From the NCBI GenBank assembly GCA_013361525.1, contig JABFXY010000162.1:23853-87852 (forward strand): a DNA stretch of 64,000 bases. Reading direction: 5' to 3'. Source of the DNA: Polyangiaceae bacterium (GTDB lineage: Bacteria; Myxococcota_A; Polyangia; Polyangiales; Polyangiaceae). Position 1 is the stretch's first letter. Each line of letters starts with the position of its first letter. Positions 25,350 to 33,278 of this stretch are shown piece after piece. The position numbers and the translations under genes are program-made. The notes beneath the pieces were generated by a model that saw only the letters and a program-made list of their open reading frames with translations, did no database searches and was not told where the DNA came from.

Positions 25350-25904
25350 TCAAACGACGTCGAAGGTCGTCGCCTCGAAACGCCCGGTGCGCCAGATGTA
25401 CAGTCGGTGTTCGGCGACGTAGGGGCCGTTCTCTCCTGCCAACACACTCGTCACCAAAAAGGCGAGCGGCCACGACGGGCCGGCGCCGAGGGTCGCCGCT
25501 CCACCTGCAAATGCAGGAGCGATGCCGCCCGACAGCACCGCGGCGTCCGTCCCGCTGAGCTCGGCGCTCGCGTCGAGGTGCGAGTGGTACAGCACCTTGA
25601 CCGGGGTGCCCTCACGAATTCCGTCGGCGATGGCGCGCTCGAGCGTTCGCGCATGGAATGCGAAGAAGGTTCGCGCCGTGTGAAAGAAGGCAACGGGATC
25701 GCGCTCGTGCAAGACCTTCGCGAGGTTCTCGATGGTCGCCACGCGATCACAGAGAAGCGGCTCGGCCGTGGGGCCTGCGAGGTAACCGCAGGCCTCTTCG
25801 TCGGCGACGTATCCGGCAATCGCTTTGTGCTCGAGGTCGACGATCGCCGCTCGGGTGATACGCAAGCCACCCGCGATCCACGGCGAGCTCTGCAGCCAAT
25901 CCAC
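25350..25904 (-). CDS. JAMM/MPN+ metallopeptidase (Mov34/JAB-like)
   Basis: 184 residues from GTG 25904. It carries a complete JAMM zinc signature: H107-S-H109, seven residues, S117-x-x-D120 (HSHLDASAELSGTD), with the upstream Glu in EEACGYLAGP. JAMM enzymes cleave isopeptide or peptide bonds, for example in deubiquitinases, RadC-like and cysteine-biosynthesis Mec-type proteins. The spacing and the YLAGP strand fit bacterial Mec/JAB proteins. The start is uncertain: the frame runs to a TTG at 26033 inside aqpZ, which I consider less likely. It lies 171 bp upstream of the vgrG operon on the same strand. No ThiS/ubiquitin-like partner is adjacent. Confidence 0.8.
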   Translation of the reverse strand: MDWLQSSPWIAGGLRITRAAIVDLEHKAIAGYVADEEACGYLAGPTAEPLLCDRVATIENLAKVLHERDPVAFFHTARTFFAFHARTLERAIADGIREGTPVKVLYHSHLDASAELSGTDAAVLSGGIAPAFAGGAATLGAGPSWPLAFLVTSVLAGENGPYVAEHRLYIWRTGRFEATTFDVV

Positions 25905-25959
25905 GACGCGACGATCGCTCGAATCGGGCGCGTCGCCAAGAGGATCGCGGCTCGAAACC

Positions 25960-26661
25960 TCAGCGCTTCGCGTCGTCGGCTTGCAACCAACGCGCGAGCC
26001 CGCCGGCAGCGACGGCACCGGCGATCGGAGCAATCCAAAACAGCCAGAGCTGCGACAGGGCCCAGCCTCCGACGAAGATCGCGGGGCCGGTGCTGCGCGC
26101 GGGATTCACGGACAGGTTGGTGATCGGAATGCCGATGAGGTGTACGAGCGTGAGGGTGAGCCCGATCGGAATGCCCGCAAAACCTTGAGGCGCCCGGGGG
26201 CTCGTCGCGCCGAGGATGACGGTCAGGAAGATGAACGTGAGGACGATCTCGGCGACGAGCGCCGCGTTCAAACCGTAATGTCCGGGGGAATGGTCGCCGA
26301 AGCCGTTCGCGGCGAGCCCGCCCGTCGCGGCGTCGTAACCGCCGGGCTGTCCCTTCAACAAGAAAAGCAGGAGAGCGGCGGCGAGGATCGCGCCGACGAG
26401 CTGAGCCGCGACATACCCGGGCAGCTCCTTCCATGAAAACCGCCCGGAGGCCGCGAGCCCGAAGGACACTGCCGGGTTGAGGTGACAACCGGATATGTGC
26501 CCGAAGGCAAAGGCACACCCGAGCACGGTCAGGCCGAAGGCGAGCGAGACGCCGTGCAACCCGATCCCGACGCCCGGAAACGCCGCAGCGAACACGGCGC
26601 TTCCACAACCGCCAAAGACCAAGATGAACGTGCCGATGAGCTCCGCGGTAAGTTTCTTCAT
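25960..26661 (-). CDS. aqpZ: Aquaporin Z-type water channel
   Basis: 233 residues with six membrane helices and the two half-helix NPA motifs, HLNPAVS and SVNPARS. The selectivity-filter region around GHISGCHLNPA is AqpZ-like (narrow, Arg after the second NPA), favouring water over glycerol. MKKLTAELIGTFILVFGGCGSAV is the standard AqpZ beginning, which supports ATG 26661 rather than the upstream in-frame ATG at 26703. It acts in the inner membrane in osmotic water flow. It is followed after about 55 bp by the JAMM peptidase gene. Confidence 0.95.
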   Translation of the reverse strand: MKKLTAELIGTFILVFGGCGSAVFAAAFPGVGIGLHGVSLAFGLTVLGCAFAFGHISGCHLNPAVSFGLAASGRFSWKELPGYVAAQLVGAILAAALLLFLLKGQPGGYDAATGGLAANGFGDHSPGHYGLNAALVAEIVLTFIFLTVILGATSPRAPQGFAGIPIGLTLTLVHLIGIPITNLSVNPARSTGPAIFVGGWALSQLWLFWIAPIAGAVAAGGLARWLQADDAKR

Positions 26662-26821
26662 TTGGTGCACGAGCCTATCGCGCTCGTGGCGCGTTTTCAC
26701 CATTGTCGGCGTACGCGGTTTTCTGGCTCAATGCCTGCGATCGACTCGTTCACGCACATGTCTCTACGCGTCTCGGGCACCCGGATTGTCGCGGGCGGCC
26801 GAAGCGTTGACGGGGGAAACA

Positions 26822-27799
26822 ATGGCTTTTCGTAAGCTCGCCGTGCTCGCGGTTTTGCTCTGTTCTGCATGCCAATCACAGAGCACGGCGCCCGGCTCGT
26901 CCTCGGCGCATGCGGCGGCGGCGTCGACCGCGACGGCGACGACCTCGGCGTCGAGCGCTTCGGCACCCGCCCCCACCCAAGCGACCCGCGAAGAGGCGGA
27001 ACGACAGGCGAACGACGTCCTCGGCCAGTGGTTGCGCACCCAGAACGAAGGCAACTTCGCCGAGTACGGCAAGCTCTACGACCCAGACGCGTTCGCAGGT
27101 ATTCGCAGAACAGCGAGCGGTGTCGAGCGCAAGTTGACCCTTTCGGAATGGCAAGCCGACCGAAAGCCGATGTTCGAGAAGCCCCAGCGCGTCGCCGCCG
27201 ACAAGGTCGAAGTCCAGACGTGGCACGACGGTAAGCTCCCGTCAGGGGAAGTCGAGCTCAAGTTCATCCAGCGCTGGCAGAGCGGGCCGGTCGCCGACCA
27301 CGGTCCGAAGCGGATCCGCCTTCGCGCCGGTGCAACCGGCGCCTATCCCATCATCGCCGAAGAAATGGTGAGCAGCTCGAAGGGGTGGAACGACGACACG
27401 ACCGTCAAGACGAAGGAGATCGACGGGACCGCGCTGCGCTCTCCCATTCAGGTGTCACTCGTGTCACGAAAAGGGATGTGGGGCCATCTCTGGGTGCTTC
27501 GGCTGCGTGACGCGAGCGGCACCGTGAAAGAGACGCCTATCGAGCAGACGGAGTGCGCGAGCCAACCCCAAAAACCACGCCCGGCGGGCGCGGGAAGCCT
27601 GCTCTTCGAGACCGACGAGCCGAATTGCAGCGGGGAGCACAAGCAGAAGCTCCGCGTCGTCACCGACGGCTCGGGCGTCGTCGTGAAGGGCTACTTCGTC
27701 GAGGACCTGCACATGGAGGGCGCAAAACATTGGGAGAGCGGTTGGCTCGACCTGATGCGTGTCACCCTTCCTCAGGGGTTCAAGGCGATCGCCGAGTAG
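26822..27799 (+). CDS. Predicted lipoprotein with NTF2/SnoaL-like domain
   Basis: 325 residues. Lipoprotein signal with lipobox LLCSAC (Cys about residue 17), then a Ser/Ala/Thr-rich tether to about residue 50. Next comes an NTF2-like unit (QWLRTQNEGNFAEYGKLYDPDAF to KFIQRWQSG) of the kind found in DUF4440-type proteins. The C-terminal 150 residues form a beta-rich domain without a recognised family. It is probably anchored in a membrane facing the periplasm. It is divergent from aqpZ (160-bp gap) and convergent with the DUF1622 gene. Function unknown. Confidence 0.75.
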   Translation: MAFRKLAVLAVLLCSACQSQSTAPGSSSAHAAAASTATATTSASSASAPAPTQATREEAERQANDVLGQWLRTQNEGNFAEYGKLYDPDAFAGIRRTASGVERKLTLSEWQADRKPMFEKPQRVAADKVEVQTWHDGKLPSGEVELKFIQRWQSGPVADHGPKRIRLRAGATGAYPIIAEEMVSSSKGWNDDTTVKTKEIDGTALRSPIQVSLVSRKGMWGHLWVLRLRDASGTVKETPIEQTECASQPQKPRPAGAGSLLFETDEPNCSGEHKQKLRVVTDGSGVVVKGYFVEDLHMEGAKHWESGWLDLMRVTLPQGFKAIAE

Positions 27800-27818
27800 T
27801 GCTTGCGGCGGCGAGCCT

Positions 27819-28220
27819 TCAGGCCGGCGCGCGTCGCGACGCAGCGGTGACGGGCACAGTGACCGGTGCGGCACCGAGCTGCTCCTCCACGCGCTCGGTC
27901 GCGAGATCCTTCGCCAGGAAGTAATTGAGCACCGTACGGATGGCCGCGATGGCGGCGAGCTGGCCGATGTCTCGCCACGTCGGTGCAATGACCGTCCGCA
28001 CGATGTCCGCGGCGAGCGCGAACTCGAGGCCCAGCACGAGCCAAACGCCGAATCCGCGCCAGACTTCGAGCTTCCATTCGCGCGCGGTGCTGCCGAACAT
28101 GTGCCTGCCCGCCCTGAAAACGGCCTCGAGCGAGCCGTACCCGACCGTCGCGACGGCTACGATTTCGATGACGAGCGCAACGTACTCCGCGAGGATCTCG
28201 AGGGCAGGCTGCAGGGTCAC
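27819..28220 (-). CDS. DUF1622 family inner-membrane protein
   Basis: 133 residues from GTG 28220, which overlaps the FGE stop by 4 nt (GTGA). Three hydrophobic helices are visible: residues 8-30, 50-75 and 80-100. The motif GFGVWLVLGLEFALAADIVRT followed by DIGQLAAIAAIRTVLNYFL is diagnostic of DUF1622. Function is unknown in the family. It is the last gene of the BASS transporter, FGE, DUF1622 operon. Confidence 0.85.
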   Translation of the reverse strand: MTLQPALEILAEYVALVIEIVAVATVGYGSLEAVFRAGRHMFGSTAREWKLEVWRGFGVWLVLGLEFALAADIVRTVIAPTWRDIGQLAAIAAIRTVLNYFLAKDLATERVEEQLGAAPVTVPVTAASRRAPA

Positions 28221-29212
28221 GGCTTCGGCCCCGGCGCCCGGACCACGCACCGGAACCCCAAATGACAGGTCGAGGTGTCGATGGGCTGCGCCATCCGCGC
28301 CGACGGACGGTAGCGTTTACAGTAGTTCGGCGCGCAGAGGAACGAGCCGCCCTTCATGACCCTACGAGGGATACGATCCGTCGGATGGCACGGGTCGAAG
28401 CTGCCGTCGCGTGGAGCGCCCCGCGGATCGACCGAGGCGCAGCAGCCAGTCGGCTTCATCACGTGTGGTTGGTAATAGTCGGCCGTCCACTCCCAAACAT
28501 TACCGATCATGTCGTAGAGACCATATCCGTTCGCGGGAAAGGCCCCGACCGGAGAGGTCCAGTCGTATTTGGGATTCTTCTTCTTTTGAATCGGGAACTG
28601 ACCGTGCCAGGTGTTGGCCATCGGCCTGCCGCCGGGCATGAACTCGGCACCCCAGGCGAATTCCGCGCCGTCGAGCCCGCCACGCGCGGCAAACTCCCAT
28701 TCCGCCTCGGACGGCAGCTCTTTTCCGGCCCAAGCGGCGTACGCCGCTGCGTCTTCGTACGTGACGTGGACGACCGGATGGTCCGCGAGGCCTTTGAGTG
28801 AGCTACTCGGCCCCCACGGATGGTGCCAGCACGCTCCTGGGATGTACGCCCACCAGTTGTAGTGATTGCGCATATCGACGAGGCCCGGCGGTCGTTGGAA
28901 GACGACCGATGACGGAACGAGCATCTCCGGCTTGGCGCCCGGGTAGTCCGCGAGATTGGCCGGCTTTTCGGCGGTCGTCAGGTAGTGGGTCGCGTCGACG
29001 AATCGGCGAAACTCACGATTCGTGACCGGATATCGGTCCATCCAAACGCCGGTTACCGTGACTCGGTGCGCGGGAGCTTCCTCGGAATAATGATGGTCGG
29101 AGCCCATTCGAAACGTCCCACCGGGCACCCAAATCATGTCCGAAAACGGAGCGCCGCCCTGGGTCGACCGTCGCTTCGATGCGGGTTCGATATCACGCGC
29201 GAGCCTGTTCAT
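28217..29212 (-). CDS. Formylglycine-generating enzyme (sulfatase maturase)
   Basis: 331 residues of the FGE-sulfatase (SUMF1) fold: WVPGGTFRMGSD at the start, HPVVHVTYEDAAAYAAWAGKELPSE in the middle, GNVWEWTADYY, and the decisive C-terminal GGSFLCAPNYCKRYRP. C293 and C298 have the five-residue spacing of the copper-binding catalytic pair of genuine FGEs, separating it from the many SUMF1-fold proteins without it. It oxidises the Cys of CxPxR-type motifs in sulfatases to formylglycine, using O2. Likely clients are the sulfatases at 9229-10776 and 36488-38842. The ATG has GAGGAAAGG upstream and overlaps the transporter gene by 20 nt. Confidence 0.93.
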   Translation of the reverse strand: MNRLARDIEPASKRRSTQGGAPFSDMIWVPGGTFRMGSDHHYSEEAPAHRVTVTGVWMDRYPVTNREFRRFVDATHYLTTAEKPANLADYPGAKPEMLVPSSVVFQRPPGLVDMRNHYNWWAYIPGACWHHPWGPSSSLKGLADHPVVHVTYEDAAAYAAWAGKELPSEAEWEFAARGGLDGAEFAWGAEFMPGGRPMANTWHGQFPIQKKKNPKYDWTSPVGAFPANGYGLYDMIGNVWEWTADYYQPHVMKPTGCCASVDPRGAPRDGSFDPCHPTDRIPRRVMKGGSFLCAPNYCKRYRPSARMAQPIDTSTCHLGFRCVVRAPGPKP

Positions 29213-30089
29213 GATGCCTTTCCTCGATCAGTTTCCGTGTGTCAGCGAGATGCCGCCGTCGCCATCCCAGATACGGAGCGACTGCAATGGTGCAGACGAC
29301 GAGGTAGAGAAGGACGGCGGCGATCAACTGTTTGCTATCCGCGAAGTATGCAGTTCCGAGCGCGATTGCGACGGCGGGGTGGCGGGATCCCGTCGCCATC
29401 GCGAGGACGACGCGCTCGTCTTCACGCGGGCCGCCCAGAAAGTGCCCGGCAACGACGCCGGCAACGGCGAACACCACCATGGCCGCCAGCGTGCCGTTGC
29501 CGATCAGCGTCTTCATTGCGGGCCATGAGACGACCAAGAGCGGAAGTGCGCTTCCCACGAGCAAGACTCCCGCCGCGACCGAAACCGGATGGGCGGCGCG
29601 CTCGGCGAGGTTCGGAGCCAGTCGACGCACCACCAATCCGAAGGCGAGCGGCGCGAGGACCGTGGTGACGACGATACCGACGATCTTGCCGATAGGGACG
29701 GACACCTCGATGTGGAAGATTCGCCCGATCAGGCTCATCGCGACCGGCACGAGCACCAAGGACAGGACCGACGCCGCGACGAGTAGACCGACGGTATAAC
29801 CACCTTCGCCGCCGGCCTTCGCGGCCTTTTTCGGCAGAAACGGCGGCATCGGCGACACCGACAAAGCGATCAGCGCAACCTTCACGACCGGATCGAGGGC
29901 GAACGACAGCGCCAGGAGGACGGCGAGCACCGGCATGAGGACATTCATCGCCACCATCGAGCGAAGGAGCGCCCCGGGCCGTCGCAACAGCGATGTCGCA
30001 TCCTGCAGAGTGCCCATCAATCCGACGGGCACGACGATGAGAACGATGCTCGCCTTGAGCGCGAGCATCAGCCACTGTGCAGCGGTCAT
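29193..30089 (-). CDS. BASS-family (bile acid:Na+ symporter-like) transporter
   Basis: 298 residues from ATG 30089, which has AGAGG 5 nt upstream. Nine or ten hydrophobic segments with inverted-repeat character. ALSVSPMPPFLPKKAAKAGG and MATGSRHPAVAIALGTAYF are the kinked helix regions typical of BASS/SBF proteins. The family couples Na+ entry to uptake of organic acids or sulfonated compounds. The operon with an FGE hints at organosulfate or sulfonate transport, which is inference only. It heads the three-gene operon. Confidence 0.82.
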   Translation of the reverse strand: MTAAQWLMLALKASIVLIVVPVGLMGTLQDATSLLRRPGALLRSMVAMNVLMPVLAVLLALSFALDPVVKVALIALSVSPMPPFLPKKAAKAGGEGGYTVGLLVAASVLSLVLVPVAMSLIGRIFHIEVSVPIGKIVGIVVTTVLAPLAFGLVVRRLAPNLAERAAHPVSVAAGVLLVGSALPLLVVSWPAMKTLIGNGTLAAMVVFAVAGVVAGHFLGGPREDERVVLAMATGSRHPAVAIALGTAYFADSKQLIAAVLLYLVVCTIAVAPYLGWRRRHLADTRKLIEERHHEQARA

Positions 30090-30270
30090 TCGCACCTCTC
30101 GAGCGCGAGACGAGACTCGTTACACGGCGTCCTCGCTGCGATTGAAACTACCATTCGTCCCCTGCGAGCGAGTGAGCAATCGCAGGGCCAATTCGCAATC
30201 GCGACGAGCGCGATCGACGGCCGGGGGATTGGCGCGTAAGAGTGTGCCGCAGGCGGGGCGCCGCTGCGTG

Positions 30271-31893
30271 TCAGCCCCGCTCGGCGCCGTCTGCCGAAGC
30301 CGCGAAGTGCTGCTCGACCGCGTCGATCAAATCTTCGATCGTGCTCCGAGTCGCCGTGACGTCGACTCGCGCTCCGCGCGCCTTCGCGGCGGAGGTCGTC
30401 ACGTCGCTGATGCTCGCAATCACCACGTCACGCGTCAGGCGTGGCAGCTCCGCGCCCAGGAGATCGCAGAGCGCTTCCGCCGCGGAGCCGGACGTCAGGA
30501 GCACCACGTCGACCGTTCGGTCGGCGAATCGTCGAACGATCGACGCGAGGTGATCGGCATCGGGCCGAACCGTTCGATAGACCGGCACGACGTCCACCTG
30601 AATGCCTCGCTCGCGCAGGCGCTCTGGCAACACCTCGCGCGCCACCTCGGCACGAGGCAACAGCACGCGAGCGCCCGCCGCCTCACCACGCGTCGTCTCG
30701 AGATCACGAAGGATCGCATCCGCGAGGGCTTCACCTCGATAGGTCGTGGGCACGATGTCGGCGACGAGACCGCAACGTGTGAGTGCTGCGGCCGTCCCGC
30801 TTCCGACACACGCGATACGAGATCGGCCGAACGCACGCGCATCGCGACCCAGCGCGCCCAAGACCGCGAAGAAGCGATCCACGGCATTGGTGCTGGTGAA
30901 GGCGACGCAATCGTAGCCTTCGAGCTTTGCTGCGGCGGCAGTTATGCGCTCGACGTCTTCCACGTCCTCGATCGCGATGAGCGGGGCTTCGATCGGAATC
31001 GCGCCGCGTCTGCGCAACAGGTCGATCGTGCAGCTTGCCTGGTGCTCCGCGCGGGTGACCATCACCCGTTTGCCGAATAGCGGCGTATCGTCGAACCAAC
31101 GCAGCTCGTCACGAAGTCGAACCACGTTGCCGACCACGACGAGCGCCGGTGTCGGGAGCTGCGCTTCGGCAACGCGCTCGGCGATATTCGCGAGTGTGCC
31201 GGTCACGACGCGCTGATCGGCGCGTGTGCCCGCGGAAATGACCGCCGCGGGGGTCGAAGGCTCGCGACCCGCGTCGCGAACGAGCGCGGTCGCGATTGCG
31301 TCGAGCCGGCGGAGTCCCATCAGAATGCAGACGGTCCCGCGGTGGCCCTGAATTTCGTTGAAATCGAACGCTTCCCCGTGGCGCGTGGTCCCACTCAGAA
31401 ACAGGACGCTCGAGGCGAAATCCCGGTGCGTCAGGCTGATCCCGGCGTACGCCGCAGCCGCGATCGGCGACGTGACGCCGGGGACGACCTCGAACGGAAT
31501 GCCCGCGCGCACGAGCGTCTCCGCCTCCTCCGATCCGCGGCCGAAGAGGAATGGATCACCACCCTTGAGCCGAACCACGCTACGCCCCAAACCCGCGAGC
31601 TCGACGAGCCGGGCATCGATTTCGGACTGCCGCTGTTGCTTCTCGGTCGGTCGATCGCCGCGCTTGCCGACGTATTCGATGATCGCGTCTTTCCTCGCGC
31701 GGCGCAGCAATGACGGCGCAACGAGCTCGTCGTGGAGAACGAAGTCCGCCGACTCGAGCAGCTCCAACCCTCGCAGTGTGAGCAAGTCCGGATCACCGGG
31801 GCCGGCACCGACCAGATACACAGTTCCGGGTCGCGCGCCCCGGCCGACCGATCTGAGGCTTCGGGACCTCACGCAACGAGCATCTTCGGTCAT
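30271..31893 (-). CDS. cobA-hemD: Fused uroporphyrinogen-III C-methyltransferase / uroporphyrinogen-III synthase
   Basis: 540 residues from ATG 31893, chosen for AAGGA 5 nt upstream; the frame also continues to ATG 31938. The N-terminal half is the SAM-dependent SUMT domain: VYLVGAGPGDPDLLT, VRLKGGDPFLFGRGSEE, EVVPGVTS. This converts uroporphyrinogen III to precorrin-2 on the path to siroheme and B12. The C-terminal half (from GKRVMVTRAEHQA) is the two-lobed HemD synthase domain with FTSTNAVDRFF and LLTSGSAAEALCDLL, which closes hydroxymethylbilane to uroporphyrinogen III. The fusion places successive steps in one protein and is known in several bacteria. hemB is elsewhere in the window at 45524. 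Confidence 0.93.
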   Translation of the reverse strand: MTEDARCVRSRSLRSVGRGARPGTVYLVGAGPGDPDLLTLRGLELLESADFVLHDELVAPSLLRRARKDAIIEYVGKRGDRPTEKQQRQSEIDARLVELAGLGRSVVRLKGGDPFLFGRGSEEAETLVRAGIPFEVVPGVTSPIAAAAYAGISLTHRDFASSVLFLSGTTRHGEAFDFNEIQGHRGTVCILMGLRRLDAIATALVRDAGREPSTPAAVISAGTRADQRVVTGTLANIAERVAEAQLPTPALVVVGNVVRLRDELRWFDDTPLFGKRVMVTRAEHQASCTIDLLRRRGAIPIEAPLIAIEDVEDVERITAAAAKLEGYDCVAFTSTNAVDRFFAVLGALGRDARAFGRSRIACVGSGTAAALTRCGLVADIVPTTYRGEALADAILRDLETTRGEAAGARVLLPRAEVAREVLPERLRERGIQVDVVPVYRTVRPDADHLASIVRRFADRTVDVVLLTSGSAAEALCDLLGAELPRLTRDVVIASISDVTTSAAKARGARVDVTATRSTIEDLIDAVEQHFAASADGAERG

Positions 31894-32007
31894 GCAATCC
31901 TTGATCGGGCCGTGAGGGCGGGGCAATGTTGCAGGCATCTCGCTAGTTGACAATCCTCTCGTGCCCCGCCATAAGCGGCTCCGCGCTGGAAGGGGGCTGG
32001 GGGGTTC

Positions 32008-33246
32008 GTGTTATCCATGGCGGCTAGGTTAAAAGGGGACTCCCTGCGTGTTCAGGGTGCTGACCGTTGGTACGTAACCGACGGAATGAACGCGGTCGGC
32101 CCGGTTCGACGCGATCTCCTGGTCCGTGGCGTCGCGGCGGGCAAGGTTCCGCTCGATACCTTCATTCGCCACGAAGGTTGGAAAGTCTGGCGTCCCCTCA
32201 CCGACTTCACCGAGGCGGACGAGCGCGCCGTGCCGTCCCAGATCGGCGCCGTCCTCGGCAGCCCGCCCCCTGCGTCGTCGCTTCTCGCCCTGCTCGAGGA
32301 AGACGCGGAGGACCTGTCGGCCGACCCCGATCTTCTGATCGATGAAAAATCGAGTGAAATTTCCGATAGACCGACGATCGAGGTGATGTCGGTCGCCGTC
32401 TCGACGGTTTCACCGTCGACGCTCGACCAATCGGAGGTTCCGACGCAGGTCTCGCGAGATTTGCTCGGTGGTGACCGGCCGACGCTCGCTTCCTATCTCG
32501 ACGACGACGAAGAGACGATCGCCGCCGGCAAGCGCCCGCATACGCCCAGCACCTCGTCTGCGAACGCGAGCTCTGCATCCTCGCAACGGGTGCCTTCCGC
32601 CGGCGCACCCTCTGCTGGCGCCCCATCGGCTCGAGCTCCGTCCGCCGGTGCTCCCTCGGCTGGTGCTCCGACGGTGGGCGCTCGGTCGAGCGCAGCGGCG
32701 GCAGCGGCGGCGACGGTCGCGTCGGTGCCTGGCCAAACGGCACGTACACCAAGCGTGAGCCCACCGCCGGCGCCGAGCGCTCCGGTGTCGGTCGCAGAGG
32801 ATCATCTTCAGGGCGCCACCGATTTTTCGGAGGCGATGCACTTGCTCGTCGGCGCGCTCATCCGAAAGACGGGCGCGCAGGTCGCGCTGCTGCACCGGAT
32901 GGCCGACGACGGCGCGACCGCGGTCTGTGCGCAGGGCCCCAACATGATCGATTGGCTCGGCGCGCGGACACGCCTCCTCGACCCGGCGGTCGTGGCAGCG
33001 GCGGGCGGCAGCATCGTCGTCGCGGAGCCTGCGCCCGGCCCCGCGGGCGAAGCGACATGCCAGCGCTTGCGCAAGTCGGGCATCGATATCGAGGGGGCAG
33101 CGATGTTTCCGATTCGCCCGCGCGGCAGGCTGCTCGGCATGGTGGAGCTCGGCAAAGATCGGCGATTCGACATGCGCGAGCTCCTGCGCGCCGAAGAGAT
33201 CGTGAAGGCCTTCGTCAAGAAGGCGGAAGCCGGCGGCTGGTCGTAA
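32008..33246 (+). CDS. GYF_2 domain, Pro/Ser/Ala repeat linker, GAF-like domain protein
   Basis: 412 residues in three parts. Residues 18-68 form a GYF_2-type module (WYVTDGMNAVGPVRRDLL, then GWKVWRPL). Residues 180-260 are a low-complexity linker with repeated PSAGA pentamers. The C-terminal 150 residues look like a GAF-type sensor domain (FSEAMHLLVGALIRKTGAQVALLHR, AAMFPIRPRGRLLGMVELGK). GYF_2 modules bind short proline-rich peptides. This combination suggests a cytoplasmic scaffold or sensor. No kinase or output domain is present. GTG 32008 and ATG 32017 are both possible starts. Confidence 0.7.
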   Translation: MLSMAARLKGDSLRVQGADRWYVTDGMNAVGPVRRDLLVRGVAAGKVPLDTFIRHEGWKVWRPLTDFTEADERAVPSQIGAVLGSPPPASSLLALLEEDAEDLSADPDLLIDEKSSEISDRPTIEVMSVAVSTVSPSTLDQSEVPTQVSRDLLGGDRPTLASYLDDDEETIAAGKRPHTPSTSSANASSASSQRVPSAGAPSAGAPSARAPSAGAPSAGAPTVGARSSAAAAAAATVASVPGQTARTPSVSPPPAPSAPVSVAEDHLQGATDFSEAMHLLVGALIRKTGAQVALLHRMADDGATAVCAQGPNMIDWLGARTRLLDPAVVAAAGGSIVVAEPAPGPAGEATCQRLRKSGIDIEGAAMFPIRPRGRLLGMVELGKDRRFDMRELLRAEEIVKAFVKKAEAGGWS

Positions 33247-33278
33247 CCTCGCCTCCGACTCCCGGCCCGCTTGACGTT

